NCBI GenBank assembly: GCA_012845835.1
Contig: JABAKD010000005.1
Span: 10,982,205 to 11,046,204, forward strand
Source: Undaria pinnatifida
Taxonomy: Eukaryota > Sar > Phaeophyceae > Laminariales > Alariaceae
Length of the DNA stretch: 64,000 nt
Direction of reading: 5' to 3'
How positions within the stretch are numbered: the first letter of the stretch is position 1; each line of letters opens with the position of its first letter. The position numbers and the translations under genes are program-made. The notes beneath the pieces were generated by a model, which saw only the letters and a program-made list of their open reading frames with translations, had not been told where the DNA came from and made no database searches. Positions 23,301 through 36,605 of the stretch are shown one piece after another.

Positions 23301-26300
23301 GCACGTCCCATCGACGCACGCGGCAGTATCGGTGCACCCCTAGCCCTGTTTTCTGATGCTGAGGCACCCCTTATTGTGCGGTAGGGGTTGCAGTTGTTGA
23401 ACCAAACGTTTGTGACCGGTTGACCCCCTCAAGTGCGGAACTATCCATTAAGAGTATGGCAACTTTTTACAAGTATCTTTTGTTTCGTGACTTGAGGCAC
23501 AGAAAATAATGGCCGTGTTTTTTTGCGCGAACGAATATTGCCTTACGCATAAAGTCATGTTTTCGGGTGAGATATTGAGCTGCTCCTCATGTTTATTGCG
23601 GCTCAGAAAACTTCTGCCGCATGCACCTCCTAGCGTGGAGATGGCTCTGGATCCTCGCCAGAGGAGCGCTATGCCCCACCGTGACACCGATGTTGAACAG
23701 AAAACCGAAAAACCGAAATTTCAACCCTGGGACACTAACTCGAGACCTGTCATAAGTACACAAAAAAAAATCAGGTCGCCCCAAAAAACAAACAAGGATG
23801 GCATTTCCGACGATTTTGGAATTAACGCATTTACAACTAGACACCCGTTTTTGGGGACTAGAGTACTTGGATTTAGTATAGGGAGGGGTTTGGGGGCTAT
23901 AAAGGGGTTTGGGGTGTAGGAGTTCACGTCATTCAGGAAAGATAAATGGCTCCCAAAAAAAGGTACTACACCTGTACCTCTATCCTACGTATTTCTTACA
24001 AACACTTCTAAACACGCCAGCTGCGAGTTCGATAGATTTTAAGGGCCGATACTCATCTTTGAAAGCGGCGTGGTACACCGGCCACTCGTTGGTCCTACGC
24101 ATGTTGCACGCGTCCATTCGTCCGTTCCCCCCCCTCGTCTTCCCCTTTCCCACTGCAAAGGCTGAGGGTGACACCTCCAAAGGGATGGCATCCGTCGACC
24201 CAGGGCCCTGGGCTGGCGTGGAGAGGAGGGATGCGTGGGATGCTGTATGGGCAACCGACGACCCCAACCAGGTGAAGCAAAGCCAAGAGAACAAAATGGA
24301 AGGCAGTCTGCGAATTTTACGGTGAAATGATGGATATATATATATATATATATATGTATGTGCAGCGGCGGGTATTTTAGAACACTATCTTTCAATTTCG
24401 TCAGCTGTGAGTTCCATGAATTTACGGGTCGATACTAATCTTCGGATTTGTCGTACGTAAGTGCGGGAAGCCGATGATCCTTGCGGGGTGAAAACCGTCC
24501 ATTGATTTCTTCCAAGGTCAGGCACTGCCGTGATGTGCCGGTTCTAGCGCAGTACCCCTTCGTTTCGAGGCACGCGTTTTTTTTAACGCTAACCCTGACC
24601 CTATCCCTAACCCCCAAGCACACCAAACCCGTTCATTTCGAGGGCGGGACCAAAAGCTACAGGAGGCGGGTCATGTTTGGCACACTTTGTTTAGCAATGG
24701 TTCGGGGTCACTCGCGCGAGCGACCCCCGCGTTCCATGGCGACGTCAACCCCTTTATTTACAACTGGAAACCCGTTTTTGGGGACAAAATTACTTGGATT
24801 TAGTATAAGGAGGGGTTCGGGGGCTCTAAAGGCATTAAGCTCTTGTGTTGTTTTTATATTATGATATAGCTCAGTGGGTGCAATAGTAAGCTACGCTGCG
24901 CCGAAAAAATCGCCCGACGTACTTTGATCAGAGGGGTACAGGGTCAATTGTGCGCGTGACTCAAAGTCGGCAGCGAAAAAGGGGGCTTGCCATAATACAA
25001 TAATGCCGTAGCTTTGGTCGCGGGTAGTGTGATAACGCTAACCCTAAGCCCAACTCAACCCTACCCCCCCCCCCCCCCCCAGAAAAAACACACAAACCTT
25101 GGTATAAAGTGGTGTAGCCTGTTTAAGACCACTCGGTTGAAGACCACCCGGTTTAAAACGCTTCGGGAGGTAGTACCAGGTATAATCGGCTTGTCACGAA
25201 AAAAAAGATACCTGGAATCAGTATGGGATCAATTTTGCAGTAGTGCAATATGAGGCCATGGTACTGTTGAGATCACCACCACAAACGGGTTTGTCACGTG
25301 GCGGTATTAAAGCGGGTACAGTGTTCAACGCAAGTCGACCAGGGAAAACAATGCTGAATTCTTCTCGCGATAACAATGAAGGCGTTGTTATACCGTAGTG
25401 GCGAGGGGAGAGGAAGGCCCGCTATGTAACCCCGGACCCGAGCTACTACTGGGAGGGAGCGCGAGGTTAGCGCGAGAATAATAGATGGAGTAAAAAAAAA
25501 GGAATAAAGTGTCGATTTAAAGTTCCTGTCGTATCGTATGGTAATGTCTCTAAATTCACCCCCCCCAAAACAAATTACATTCGCATCCTTTCCGATGTTA
25601 CCACTACCACCTCGGCAGCTAGCGACCATGGAAAAGGCGAAAACGGCGATATTTTCAACAACGGGGAAGCTGATTTCTGTACTGCTGTCGAACATGCCGA
25701 GCAGGCGACACCATGTCGATCACAAAATTTTCCATCATTTTTCCTCCACCGTTGAATTCGCTTCCTTGTGTTACTATTGTCGCGATAAAAACGAAGGTGC
25801 GCACCCTCGTAGTGGGGAGGGGGGTAAAATCCTGCTTCGTGACGCCGGATCTGATTCACGCCTAGGGAGGGACGAGGAGAATAAAACTTCGAAGATAACA
25901 TACAACAAGTAGATGCTATGGGTAAGCATATATATATGTGTATACATAATCTTGAATCTCACAGCTGTAGCGTTGTATTTGTATATTTTTTATTTTCGTG
26001 TATACTGAGGGCACCCCTTTCCAACACAATCGGTACCACCTCGGCAGTTAGCGGCGATGGAAAAGACGAAGCTGGTTATTTTCAACAGCGGGGAAGCTGA
26101 GGAGCCGGTGCCGTGCTCGGGGCACCTATGCCGATTGCAGGGGCTGGAGGCGAGGCACGTCTTGGTGGACGCTGTCATGGCGGCCCCGGAAAGTCCCGAC
26201 AGGTGTGACATGTGCTGCCATACACGCAATATTGCGTTGTCTGTTCGTGAGAGGCAATAAATAAACAGTTTCGGGCTGAGCAATCAATCATATGTACAGG

Positions 26301-29300
26301 GGGTGTCCTCGTTTCACGCGTTGCCGTAGCCTTGAGATTGTTGACCCTCGGATTACACTGCCGTGTGATTTGTTTTCTTAAAATTAGAATTTGGGCGAGT
26401 GGAATAGAGAGCTCTCCTCAGGGTGAGGGATTGTCCTCAAAACAAAAAAAAATTACACATCTTACCATGGCATGTTTCACTCTTAGGATACGTGAAGTCG
26501 CTTGAGGGGGAACGCAGAAATCAGAAACAAAACACGGTTACGTGGTAAAACAAACGTAGGGGAAACGGACGCATGCTACGACCAATATATTTTCCGAGGC
26601 TCTTAACCTGATAAGGAGATTTTCACCCCTCTGAGGCAAAACCGATTTCGAGTAAACCGATTTCGGTAGGGGGGTTCCTTCTGGGACCCCATTTTTTTTT
26701 TCTTGCGGTGGCTCGGAGTCAGTCCCGCGAGTGACCCCCCATGTTTAATTTTATTTTTTCGATGCGGACCCCCGAATGGAAGGGTTAGCTACGCTGCGCC
26801 AAACAAGTCTGAGCCATGTTTTGTCGGTGAGGTGCGGAGTCGCTCGTGTGAGCACGACACCTCAAAATCGGCAGTGACAAACGGGGTAACCCCCCCTACC
26901 AAAAAACGGGGTACCCCCCCCCCCCTCCCCCCCCCCCCCCCCCCCCCCCCGCCCTACCGTAGTCCTGGTCTAAAGTGACAGTTCTGCCGGATCATCTAAA
27001 ACCCATGGCCTAGGTGTGTGCCCGGAAAAAACAAATTTCAAGGAAAACAAATTAACAGAATGTCGTTCCGACCATTTTGGGTTGAGATGGGTTAAGGAAA
27101 CCCGTCATCCAGACGCTGCTCTTTTTTATTATAGTTAGCCAAAATGTGCTGCCGTGAGCCATCCCACGGGGTAGGGGTGCAGCAGAGTCTAAGAATTTTC
27201 TGAGCTCCTAACATGTGGAGCTAGCTTAATATCTCACCCATCCGATACTGCATGACTTCCGAAGGCATTCGTTCGCATAACCCGACCAAGCTTCTATGCC
27301 GTAAACCTAAAAGAAAAAATGTACTTGTGAAATTACTTGATCAATGACTATTCGGTAGTTCCTCACTTGAGGAGCTCAGTCGGACAGGTACATTATTAGT
27401 TAATCCAACAACTGCAACCCCTACCGTCGGGTGACCCCTACCGTGGGATGCGTCAGTGTATAGCTTTTTTTTTGTGTGTTTTATCGTGGGACCTGGTTTC
27501 TACGACCTCCCGTCATATTCGGTGAAGGAATAATTATCACCATAGGTACCAGTTCCCATGACGGCACCACGAAAAAGCCAATGGCCGCCAGCCACACCCG
27601 TTCTGTCTTTTGCCAAAGTTCGTGGCGAACAGAGCGGGTAAAAAAAACAACGCGGTTGCCTTTGAGGAACGATGTCGCATTGATTTCCTCGGTAAGGGGT
27701 CATCTCTATTGAAGGACATAAGCTTCGTCGAAAAAAGCAAAGGCTGAAGTTTTCATCGTGGACGGCTATTTTGCGTCTTCCAAAGGGTAGCTTTGTCCGC
27801 AAAATGCGAGAAAGAAGGCAGACAAATAGGTATTCATTGTGTTTGACAGAGAGAATGGAGCACGTCTGTGTCAGGAATCGGAGTCGCAAGAGATTGTAGA
27901 ACGTTATGAACGAGCTCTCCAGGGTCAGTCTCGGGTGCAGCTCGTCGCGCGCAGGCTAGCAAGGGCCCGCCGAGCACAAGCGAGTTGGGGCTCTTGCTGT
28001 GGGCAGATATGAGGTATGGCCAGCCAAGCCAGGCATTGAATTGTTTTCTTTCCCACCCGCCTGCCCTCATATTATTTTTTCAACTGAGGCAAGGAAGGGG
28101 AGGGGGGTGGGGGGGGAGGGGTACGGGTAATCGGGATTCCGTACATTTATATATATATGTTATTGTTTTATTTTAGGTTTGAGTGATGGTATTTAATTGT
28201 TTTCTTTCCCACCCGCCTGCCCCTATATATTTTTTTCAAATGAGGCAAGGAAGGGGGGGGCGGGGGGGGAAAAGGGGTACGGATAGTCAGGATTCCGTAC
28301 ATTTATATATATATGTTATTGTTTTATGTTAGGTTTGAGTAAAGTCGGAGGAGTCGAATCCTTCGGAGGCTTGGTCACCCGAGACGACTGTAGGGGGTGA
28401 TAGTTAGGAACCCGGCTGATATCATTTTCGGGAGAAAGAGGCAATATATGTGTGGGTGGGATACACAGGAGGTTTCAGAAGGCTGCAATGGGTGTCTCTG
28501 GCCAAGGGGGAGAAATCTCTCTCTCCCACGACCCTGAAAACGATGACGACAACGCAACTCGAAAGATTTACAATACCTTTCCGTATGTCATATTTCCCGT
28601 CATTTAATCAGGAAATCAATAGCAAAAATAACAGCACAGCATCGAAAAAAAAAGGGGTCTCGACATGAGTCGTTCTACGAGAGACGGAGTACTGTTTTTT
28701 GTAAGAATATCTTCGGACTGGCGGGATGGGAGTCCCGTAACCCCAAGTCGTCCGGTTACTGCTTATTCTTTTTTTGAAACACGATTTTGTTTTGCTTCGT
28801 TTACCGGGGTCATGGGTTTGTTTGCTTTTTTGTTTGTTCGTTTTGTGGTTGCCCTTTTGTTTATTAAAAAGATACACAATGTTTGGGTGAGGTAGGGAGC
28901 TCCTCAAGCCAAGAAGCTTGCAGGATTGCGGGGAAAAACACGGAGCACGTCTGCCGTAGCGTGTGCTTCTTCACGGGTGGGGCCAGTTCTCGCGGGTGGG
29001 GCCGGGTCGGCTCGGGTCGGGTCGGGTCGGGTCGGGTCGGGTCGGGTCGGGTCGGGTCGGGTCGTGTCGGGTCGGGTCGTGTCGGGTCGGGTCGTGTCGG
29101 GTCGTGTCGGGTCGGGTCGGGTCGGGTCGGGTCGGGTCGGGTCGGGTCGGGTCGGGTCGGGTCGGGTCGGGTCGGGTCGGGTCGGGTCGGGTCGGGTCGG
29201 GTCGGGTCGGGTCGGGTCGGGTCGGGTCGGGTCGGGTCGGGTCGGGTCGGGTCGGGTCGGGTCGGGTCGGGTCGGGTCGGGTCGGGTCGGGTCGGGTCGG

Positions 29301-32300
29301 GTCGGGTCGGGTCGGGTCGGGTCGGGTCGGGTCGGGTCGGGTCGGGTCGGGTCGGGTCGGGTCGGGTCGGGTCGGGTCGGGTCGGGTCGGGTCGGGTCGG
29401 GTCGGGTCGGGTCGGGTCGGGTCGGGTCGGGTCGGGTCGGGTCGGGTCGGGTCGGGTCGGGTCGGGTCGGGTCTGGTCGGGTCGGGTCGGGTCGGGTCCG
29501 GCCGGAAACAAGTGGAAAAAACAAAATGGCGAAAAAATGGCAAAAAAACTCTTGGATAAAAACCACCGGTAATACGGGGGTGAATCTGGAAGAATAACTG
29601 TGCCAGCGTTATCGTTTGACAGGGCGGTCGTCGTGGACGTCGAAACGCGCGCATTGGTCGAGGCGCGGGAGCTGATGACCACGGACGGTTTGCAGGAAGC
29701 GTACCAAGCCATCTCCAAGAAGCCCCACCTTAGGTGAGGGTCCTGCCTACGGTAGGGATTCGGTGATGGAGTCGTTTTTAATCTAATTTTGGTTTGCTCA
29801 TCCCTTCAGTTTCAGTTATCTTCTCACGTTACCTTTCTCTTTCTCCCTCCCATTGACGTAACTCATATCCAGGGTCACTCAGCAGGCTCTTCTCCCCCTT
29901 CCCCACCACGCCACGCTACGCGCCTGCTTTTTTATCCCGAGAAGATTCCAGCTATTTCTTCCCTAGTCGACTCGCATCGAATTGTGCCTACGATGGTTTC
30001 CCGCGATAGTGCCTATGAAATCGCCTGGCAAGGTCTGAATACAGTAGCGGGGGCTGAAGTCTTGCCGCAATGACCAGGAAAGTGTATACCGTCAGTGGGA
30101 GGGGGGAGAAAAGCCTGCTCAGTGATCCCCGGATCTGAGTCGCAATTAGGGAGGGAAAAGGGAAGAAAGAAAAAATGCGCACAGATAATAGAACGCATTA
30201 GCAAAAATTTTGACTTGACACTTGATAGATCCCGATTCTCACCTTGTGTCATGTGAGCGCGCCCTGAGCACTGAAACTGACACTTGGCGATTATCCCCGC
30301 AATAAACGCGTCCTATTTTGATAGACCCTCAGCCCCAACCTGTATCCTTCCAGACCGATTCCTTTTAGGCCAATTCGTGAACGCGGGCATCCAATTTTGC
30401 ACTTGAGGGTCGCCCCTAACTAACGGAAAAAAAACACGAATCCTGATAGTGTCACGATTCTTTACAGTTTAAAATTCTGAATTGTTAGGTTTCCAATAAA
30501 CTAAGTACTTTTTTTGTGGTTGTGAGGAATCCTGAAATTTCAATTTTTATGGAGAATGTGAAAGCGATCCAAACTCCGGATTCCTGACTGACAAATATCA
30601 CGACTCGTGAAAATATCACGTTTTGTTTTTGTCAGGATTCCCGACGTTTGTGGTGCTCGTTAAGAACGGCCCTATAAATGTCTTGTTTTATAAGATGAGC
30701 GTTCTGAACACGGAAGGACGGGGATATATCAGACAGCGCAGCGCAACGCATCTCTCACCAGCCCAGTAACAAGTACAAGCTCAATAGCAATACAGCTTGA
30801 AACACGTCCGAAGCGCCGAAGAGGTCTTAGGTAGGGAACGCTAGGCGAGCACCCCCTGGTAAATCAGTGGATATTTAATTTCTTTGATCTGTCTGCACGG
30901 GGATACGGGTATCAACGAGTCTTGGGTCTACGATGACAGTGCTGCATGGCCTCAATTTGAAATCGATCGAGCTTATAGTTAGAGTTTTTCTTATCGAGCT
31001 TGTCTTTTCTGTCGGACGGGAACATATTACTACTATTGTTTTGAGCGACACGTGCTTTGTGTCGCTGATACGCAGGCCTGTGGACGGGCTCCTCGCCGAG
31101 CAGGCGCTGGAGTCGGTGGATTTTGGGCGTGGCTAGGTTATTGGCCTTTGGTACTGTGTTACAAAGGCACCTTCCGAAGCGGTCACCTTATTATGTCACC
31201 CCCACACATACATTTATCAATACCAGCGCTTTTCACTGGTCAGATCGCTTCTCGCGGGTCGGATCGGGTCAGGGTGACCCTGGAATTGACTTGGGCTCAA
31301 CCCGTCGTTCTTGAGAAACCTCCTGACTCGACTCGAACCGCGATGGTGGGTGAAGACCTCTTGACCCGACTCGACCCATTATAATTGAAACAAAAACAAC
31401 CTGACCCGACCCGACTCGACCCGACCCGGGATTGTTTTTGAAAACTTCATTACCCGACCGCCTCGGGCCCGGTCATGAGCCGTGAAATGCCCTGATTAAG
31501 ACCAGCATGGGCCGAAAAAAGGTAGTAAACCACGTTTACATTGCTTTTATGCGCAGGAAAATTGGGTTATAGTTAGAAACCAGGTTGGTACCTGATATTC
31601 ATTTTTCGTTTCGATTTTTGACGTCCAGCAATGTGCAGCAGCGGATCGTCCCACACGCCAGGGGTGCAGCATATTCTAAGATTTTCCTGAGGTCCTGACA
31701 TGAGGAGCAGCTCGATATCTCACCATCACCCGAAGCATGACTTCGAAGCCATTCATTCGCGCAACCCGACCAAGACGTTTCTATGCTACTAGTCCAAAAA
31801 CAAGAACGCTCGTAATAGTTACCATTCTGACCGGTAGTTCCACGCTTAAGGAGCTTACGGTCACACAAGCACTTGGTCCGACAACTGCAACCACTACCGT
31901 GGCCGGGCCCCAGAAGGTAAGAGGAAGCCAAGGGAAACCAAAGAGACATCTGGAGGTCTATGCAGGTACCTAACATTTATTTGTTTGCAACGCTTCTTTT
32001 TCGTGTGCTTTCCTGTGATAATGTGCAGGCTGTGGAGGCTTCTCGCCGAGCAGGCGCTGGAAGCGCTGGACCTGGGAATGGCCGAAAAGGCTTTCGTATT
32101 GTGCGGCAAAGACGCCTTCCAGGGTGTCCGCCTGGTCAAGCGCCTGAGCACCATGTCAGACAGGTTAGCTCGCGGTGTAGACCACCGCGGAAAAACCTCT
32201 CTGGCCGTCCACTTCGTATGCAGAATCAACGTGGTGAAAATTTGGATTTGCAGCCCTACCGTAGCATGCTCGGAGGCGTTAAGGCTAACCCCGGGGTTAG

Positions 32301-35300
32301 GGTTAGGGTTAGGGTTAGGAGAGGACAGAACGCCCCGGGGCGAATATCACGTTCTTGTGCCGTAGACGGCCTCCTTCTGTATAGGCGTACTTCCCCACGT
32401 AGCTCGTACGACGGCGCCTTAGATCTCTCTAGGATGGAGGCGTTAAGGTTATATCCTTAGGGTTAGGGTTACCGTTAGGGTTAGGGTTAGGCGAGGAAAA
32501 AACGCCCTCAGGCGAATGTCAGGTTCTCGTGTTTTAATGAAAACCTCCCCCCGTTTATGATTACTGACCTACGAAGCTTGTACCACAGAGCCTTGCATCT
32601 CTTTAGGATGGATAATCAGCGCGGACGCTGGATGTGCTGGGTGTCGATGAGTGCCAAAGGAAGAATCGGTTTAATGGGGAGAGCATACACACCCGCACAC
32701 CCTCCTCGATCTCACTCCCGATTTTTTTTTTGCGCAGAATACGGCGGAGGGCGGAAGTGAGCACCTACTTTGATCGCTTCGAGGAGGCGGAGAACATGCT
32801 CCGAGAGATCGATCGGAGAGATCTCACCATTTCTTTGAGGGAAAGGCTTGGTGACTGGTTCAGGGTTGTGCAGGTAAGCCGCGATACCCACGATGCAATC
32901 ACAGTTCGCACGTCGGGCATATCAAGATCTGTTTAAATGATCTAGATCCTTACCAGAAAGTTGTCGGTGGACGGTCTAGTTACGACCTGTCAAGGCGTCT
33001 TTGGAGCTATCACACTAGTTTTAGTATGTGGCGTTCCTTGATGGCCGTCCTTGACGGTTGTCCGTCAAGGGGCAAAAGTGCCGTCAACCCCGACACACTA
33101 GCGTAACAGGTATGTATGTTGTCATTATATTAATAGGTGATCTAGACCCTATATGTATCTGTCGTCATGATATATTTTCTATATCCTTATTTATGTCGTC
33201 GCGATAGATAATCTAGATCATGTACGTGTCACCACGATAGATAACCTCCAGTAGATTCCTAGACATGTCGTCGTGATAGCTACTCTAGATCCCTATATTC
33301 CGTCGTCATGATAGATACGTTAGATCCTATATATATTGTCGTGAGAGATCACCTAGACCTTACACATATATCTGCTATCATGATAACTGATCTAGACCAT
33401 ATATATTTGTGCTGATATGATAGATAAATCTATATCCTATACCTGTGTCGTCATGGTATATACGATGTGAAGGATCTATGTAATACATATCCCAACGCAG
33501 GAAACAACCACGTGCCATAGACCGTTCAGATCTTACGGCTCTTACCCGGCCACATGATCTGTAGGCCACGCAGATCATATAGACCAGAGATCGATCTTGC
33601 CCTGGCAGGAAAATATCGTTGAGAAGCACCTGATCTGTCCGAGGTGTGATTTTTTCCCGTTTCATTTATGGTTAGATGGCAGGGTCGGAGACATTCTTGC
33701 CATTTGATGGAGATAAAACACTTTTTTGACACGTTTAGATTTTGGGTACGTGTAACGGGATGGCCTCGATACAAAATAGGTTTCTGGTGCTGTATTCCTG
33801 GGATGGTAGAATGCCTCTCGAGCCGTTCTTTGTTCGGACGGTGAGGGGTGCCGTGTAGAGGTGGCCCAGGTGTGAAATGCAACGATCAAGCAGGGCGAAC
33901 GCTGGTGGTGCACCTTTTTTCCTTTGCTCGCAGGGGATAGGAACACGTAGGTGGGTAGAGTAAACTGGAACTCCTGGTCTGCGAAGGCCTGTGCGTCCTG
34001 TTTTGGTGACCACCTCATGCAGACCTCGGCGAACATCATCTACCCCCGCCATGCCGGAAAATGAGCTCGGTAGAATATCGACAGTTCCTCGGCGAGGCCA
34101 GCGTTTCATCCTCGCGTATACTCTTACCACATTTTGCCGGCATCCTCGGCTCTGGTTTCTGTCGTTGAAAACTCTCCATGTTAAGTACTGCCCATGAAAG
34201 GCGTGTTCTGCAAGCACTTATGTAATCGACAAGCCCCCCGACGAACGGACGGCTGTTCGATGGGTTATGCTCATTCTTCAGTGACTGTACGTACGAGGGT
34301 GCCGTTCTGGTTCCGCTGCCGACAAGTGGTGCGATAGGGTATGTTCTTTTAACTATGTATTTTTTTTTCCTGTTTAAGCTGCCCAATGTATTTGGGGTAA
34401 CCATTCTTGAATCACGGAAGGCATTTTTTCGTTTTTTTTTGTTTGTTTTGTTGTTGTTGTTGTTTGTTGTTGTGTTTTTTTTTTTTTTTCTGAATGTCGG
34501 GGCTCCATAACGCAGAACTCGTCGGAATAAACGTCATTTGTTTTTAATGCTTCTCTGACTGGCCGACCGACAAACTAACATAAGTCAGCTCATCGGTTTT
34601 GCCGCCAAGCTATTGGCCACAAGTCGTGAAATCCTGCCGGTTTACAGCCCTAGAAATGCCTCTTATTTCAAAGGTGATTTTGGCAGGCGCGAAGCATGTA
34701 TTTGGTTAAAATACGAATGCTGTTTATACACACCCCGCAAGTGAGTCTGTTCATCAAGTCACACGCTCAGGTTACCCCGAAATATCAGATTTTGGGTGGG
34801 GTACAAATAAAGCCTCTCGTTAGGTTAAGAGCCTCGGAAAAGCTCCCCATCAGGTTAGGATCCTCAGAAGAGCTCCTCATCAGGTTAAGAGCCTCGGAAA
34901 AGCTCTTAATCAGGTTAAGAGCCTCAGAAGAGCTCCTCGTTAGGTTAAGAGCCTCGGAAAAGCTCCTCATCAGGTTAAGAGCCTCGGAAAAGCTCCTCAC
35001 CAGGTTAGGATCTTCGGAAAGCTTCTCATCAGGTTAAGGGCGTCAGAAACGCTCCTCATCAGGTTACGAGCCTCAGAAGAGCTCCTCATCAGTGTAGGAG
35101 CCTCGGACAAAGCTCCTCCTCAGGTTAAGAACCGCGGGAGAGCTCCTCATCAGCTTAGGAGCCTCGGACAAAGCTCCTCATCAGGTTAAGAGTCTCAGAA
35201 AGCTCTTCATCAGGTTAAGAGCCTCTGGAAAAGTAGGCGCACCTCTTTCGTATACTAGCATGCGTCAACGTTACTTGAGGAACGACGCATGCGACCCGGA

Positions 35301-36573
35301 CGAATGCTACGGCAAAAGTTCAATCCCATTATTTTTTAGGGCATCTCACGTAACTGAGTTCTATAACGTACCCGAAAAAATGATTTCGCGACCAGTGAAA
35401 GTGCTGCCCGATCAAACATCCCATGGCGCCGGCAGTCAACGACATGCACTGGACAAAAAAAAATGAAATTATGACGATTTTGGGTTAAGGAGCCCCACCA
35501 TTCATATTTTTTTTATGTTTATCCTAAAGTTGGCTACCTCTATCAAGGCAAGCGTCGACGGTAGACGTGCACCCTTTGTTTTTCTCTGTTTTCTTGTTAA
35601 CCTCAGGGGGCTCTGAACGCTCACTCTAACAGGACTGACTTGTGGGTAAACCGACAGCGCAACCCGATCAACGAGCCCTAAGGCCTTTTTTGCTTTCTGT
35701 GACAGCTGTTTCGCAAGACAGGAATGAGACTTTTCGACCAGTTTTGGGCTAAGGCGGGCCCGGCTGTCAGAAAATAATATGGCAGCCATTTTCGTAAGAC
35801 AAGAAACAGCATTCGGACTATTTTGGGTTGAGAAGCCCAACCATTCAGAAAAAAAACTGCCTTCCATGGGCTGCCTCTATCGTTGCACGTATCAAGCACT
35901 ACTTTAAGCGGTCTATCCTTCGTTAGGTTTCACCTTGGTTGCTCTCGAGGTCAGGCTTTGAGTACGGTTTAGAGCTGTTCTTAGGGCTATTCTCTACCTG
36001 CAGTACGCGTCTGCTGTTGGTCGCACCTCCCCCAAACCCCTACCTGCACCGTACTCCTGAAGCAAGGTGAAGGTAATCACGCTCAGCTTTCCACGGCTTG
36101 GGGTAAGAGATGGGGGTTGCACTTGTCTTGTTTTCAGCTCCTGCGTCGCAACGGTACACCCTGCATGCATTGCTTCAGCTACGTACGATATATGCGTGTA
36201 CCAATTTTGGTTGGTTTGTGTTTTTTTCTGGGATATTCCTCCACTCTAGAGTGACTGGAGCCTGTCCTGTGACCACGGACTTGATTATGCGAGTTAATGT
36301 GAGAACAACAACAACAACAGCAACAAAAAACAACAACAAAAAACAACTACACCGATAGTTTTTAACTCGCTGCCCTTTTTTTTAACCTTTTTTCCATCGA
36401 AATCTGTGCTGTACGCTAGCTGCTAAAGCAAGGTGGTGGCGATGACGCGCAGCTTTTGACGGCGTGGGGTAAGGTGGGCGAGCACTACGCGGAGAGGGGC
36501 AAGTGGGGGAAGGCTGTGCCGTTTTTCAAGCAAGCCAAGAACCTCGAGATGATGGCAGAGTGTTTCTACAGGT

Positions 36574-36605
<32 letters not shown>

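Noticed and set aside
25538-25690. 25619 copy as the true exon 14
   Set aside because: Homology stops after about 18 codons and the frame does not connect to exon 15; the 26048 copy carries the full WDR35 segment and the right donor phase.
34811-35236. CRISPR array
   Set aside because: Repeats are contiguous with no unique spacers, and the window is eukaryotic.
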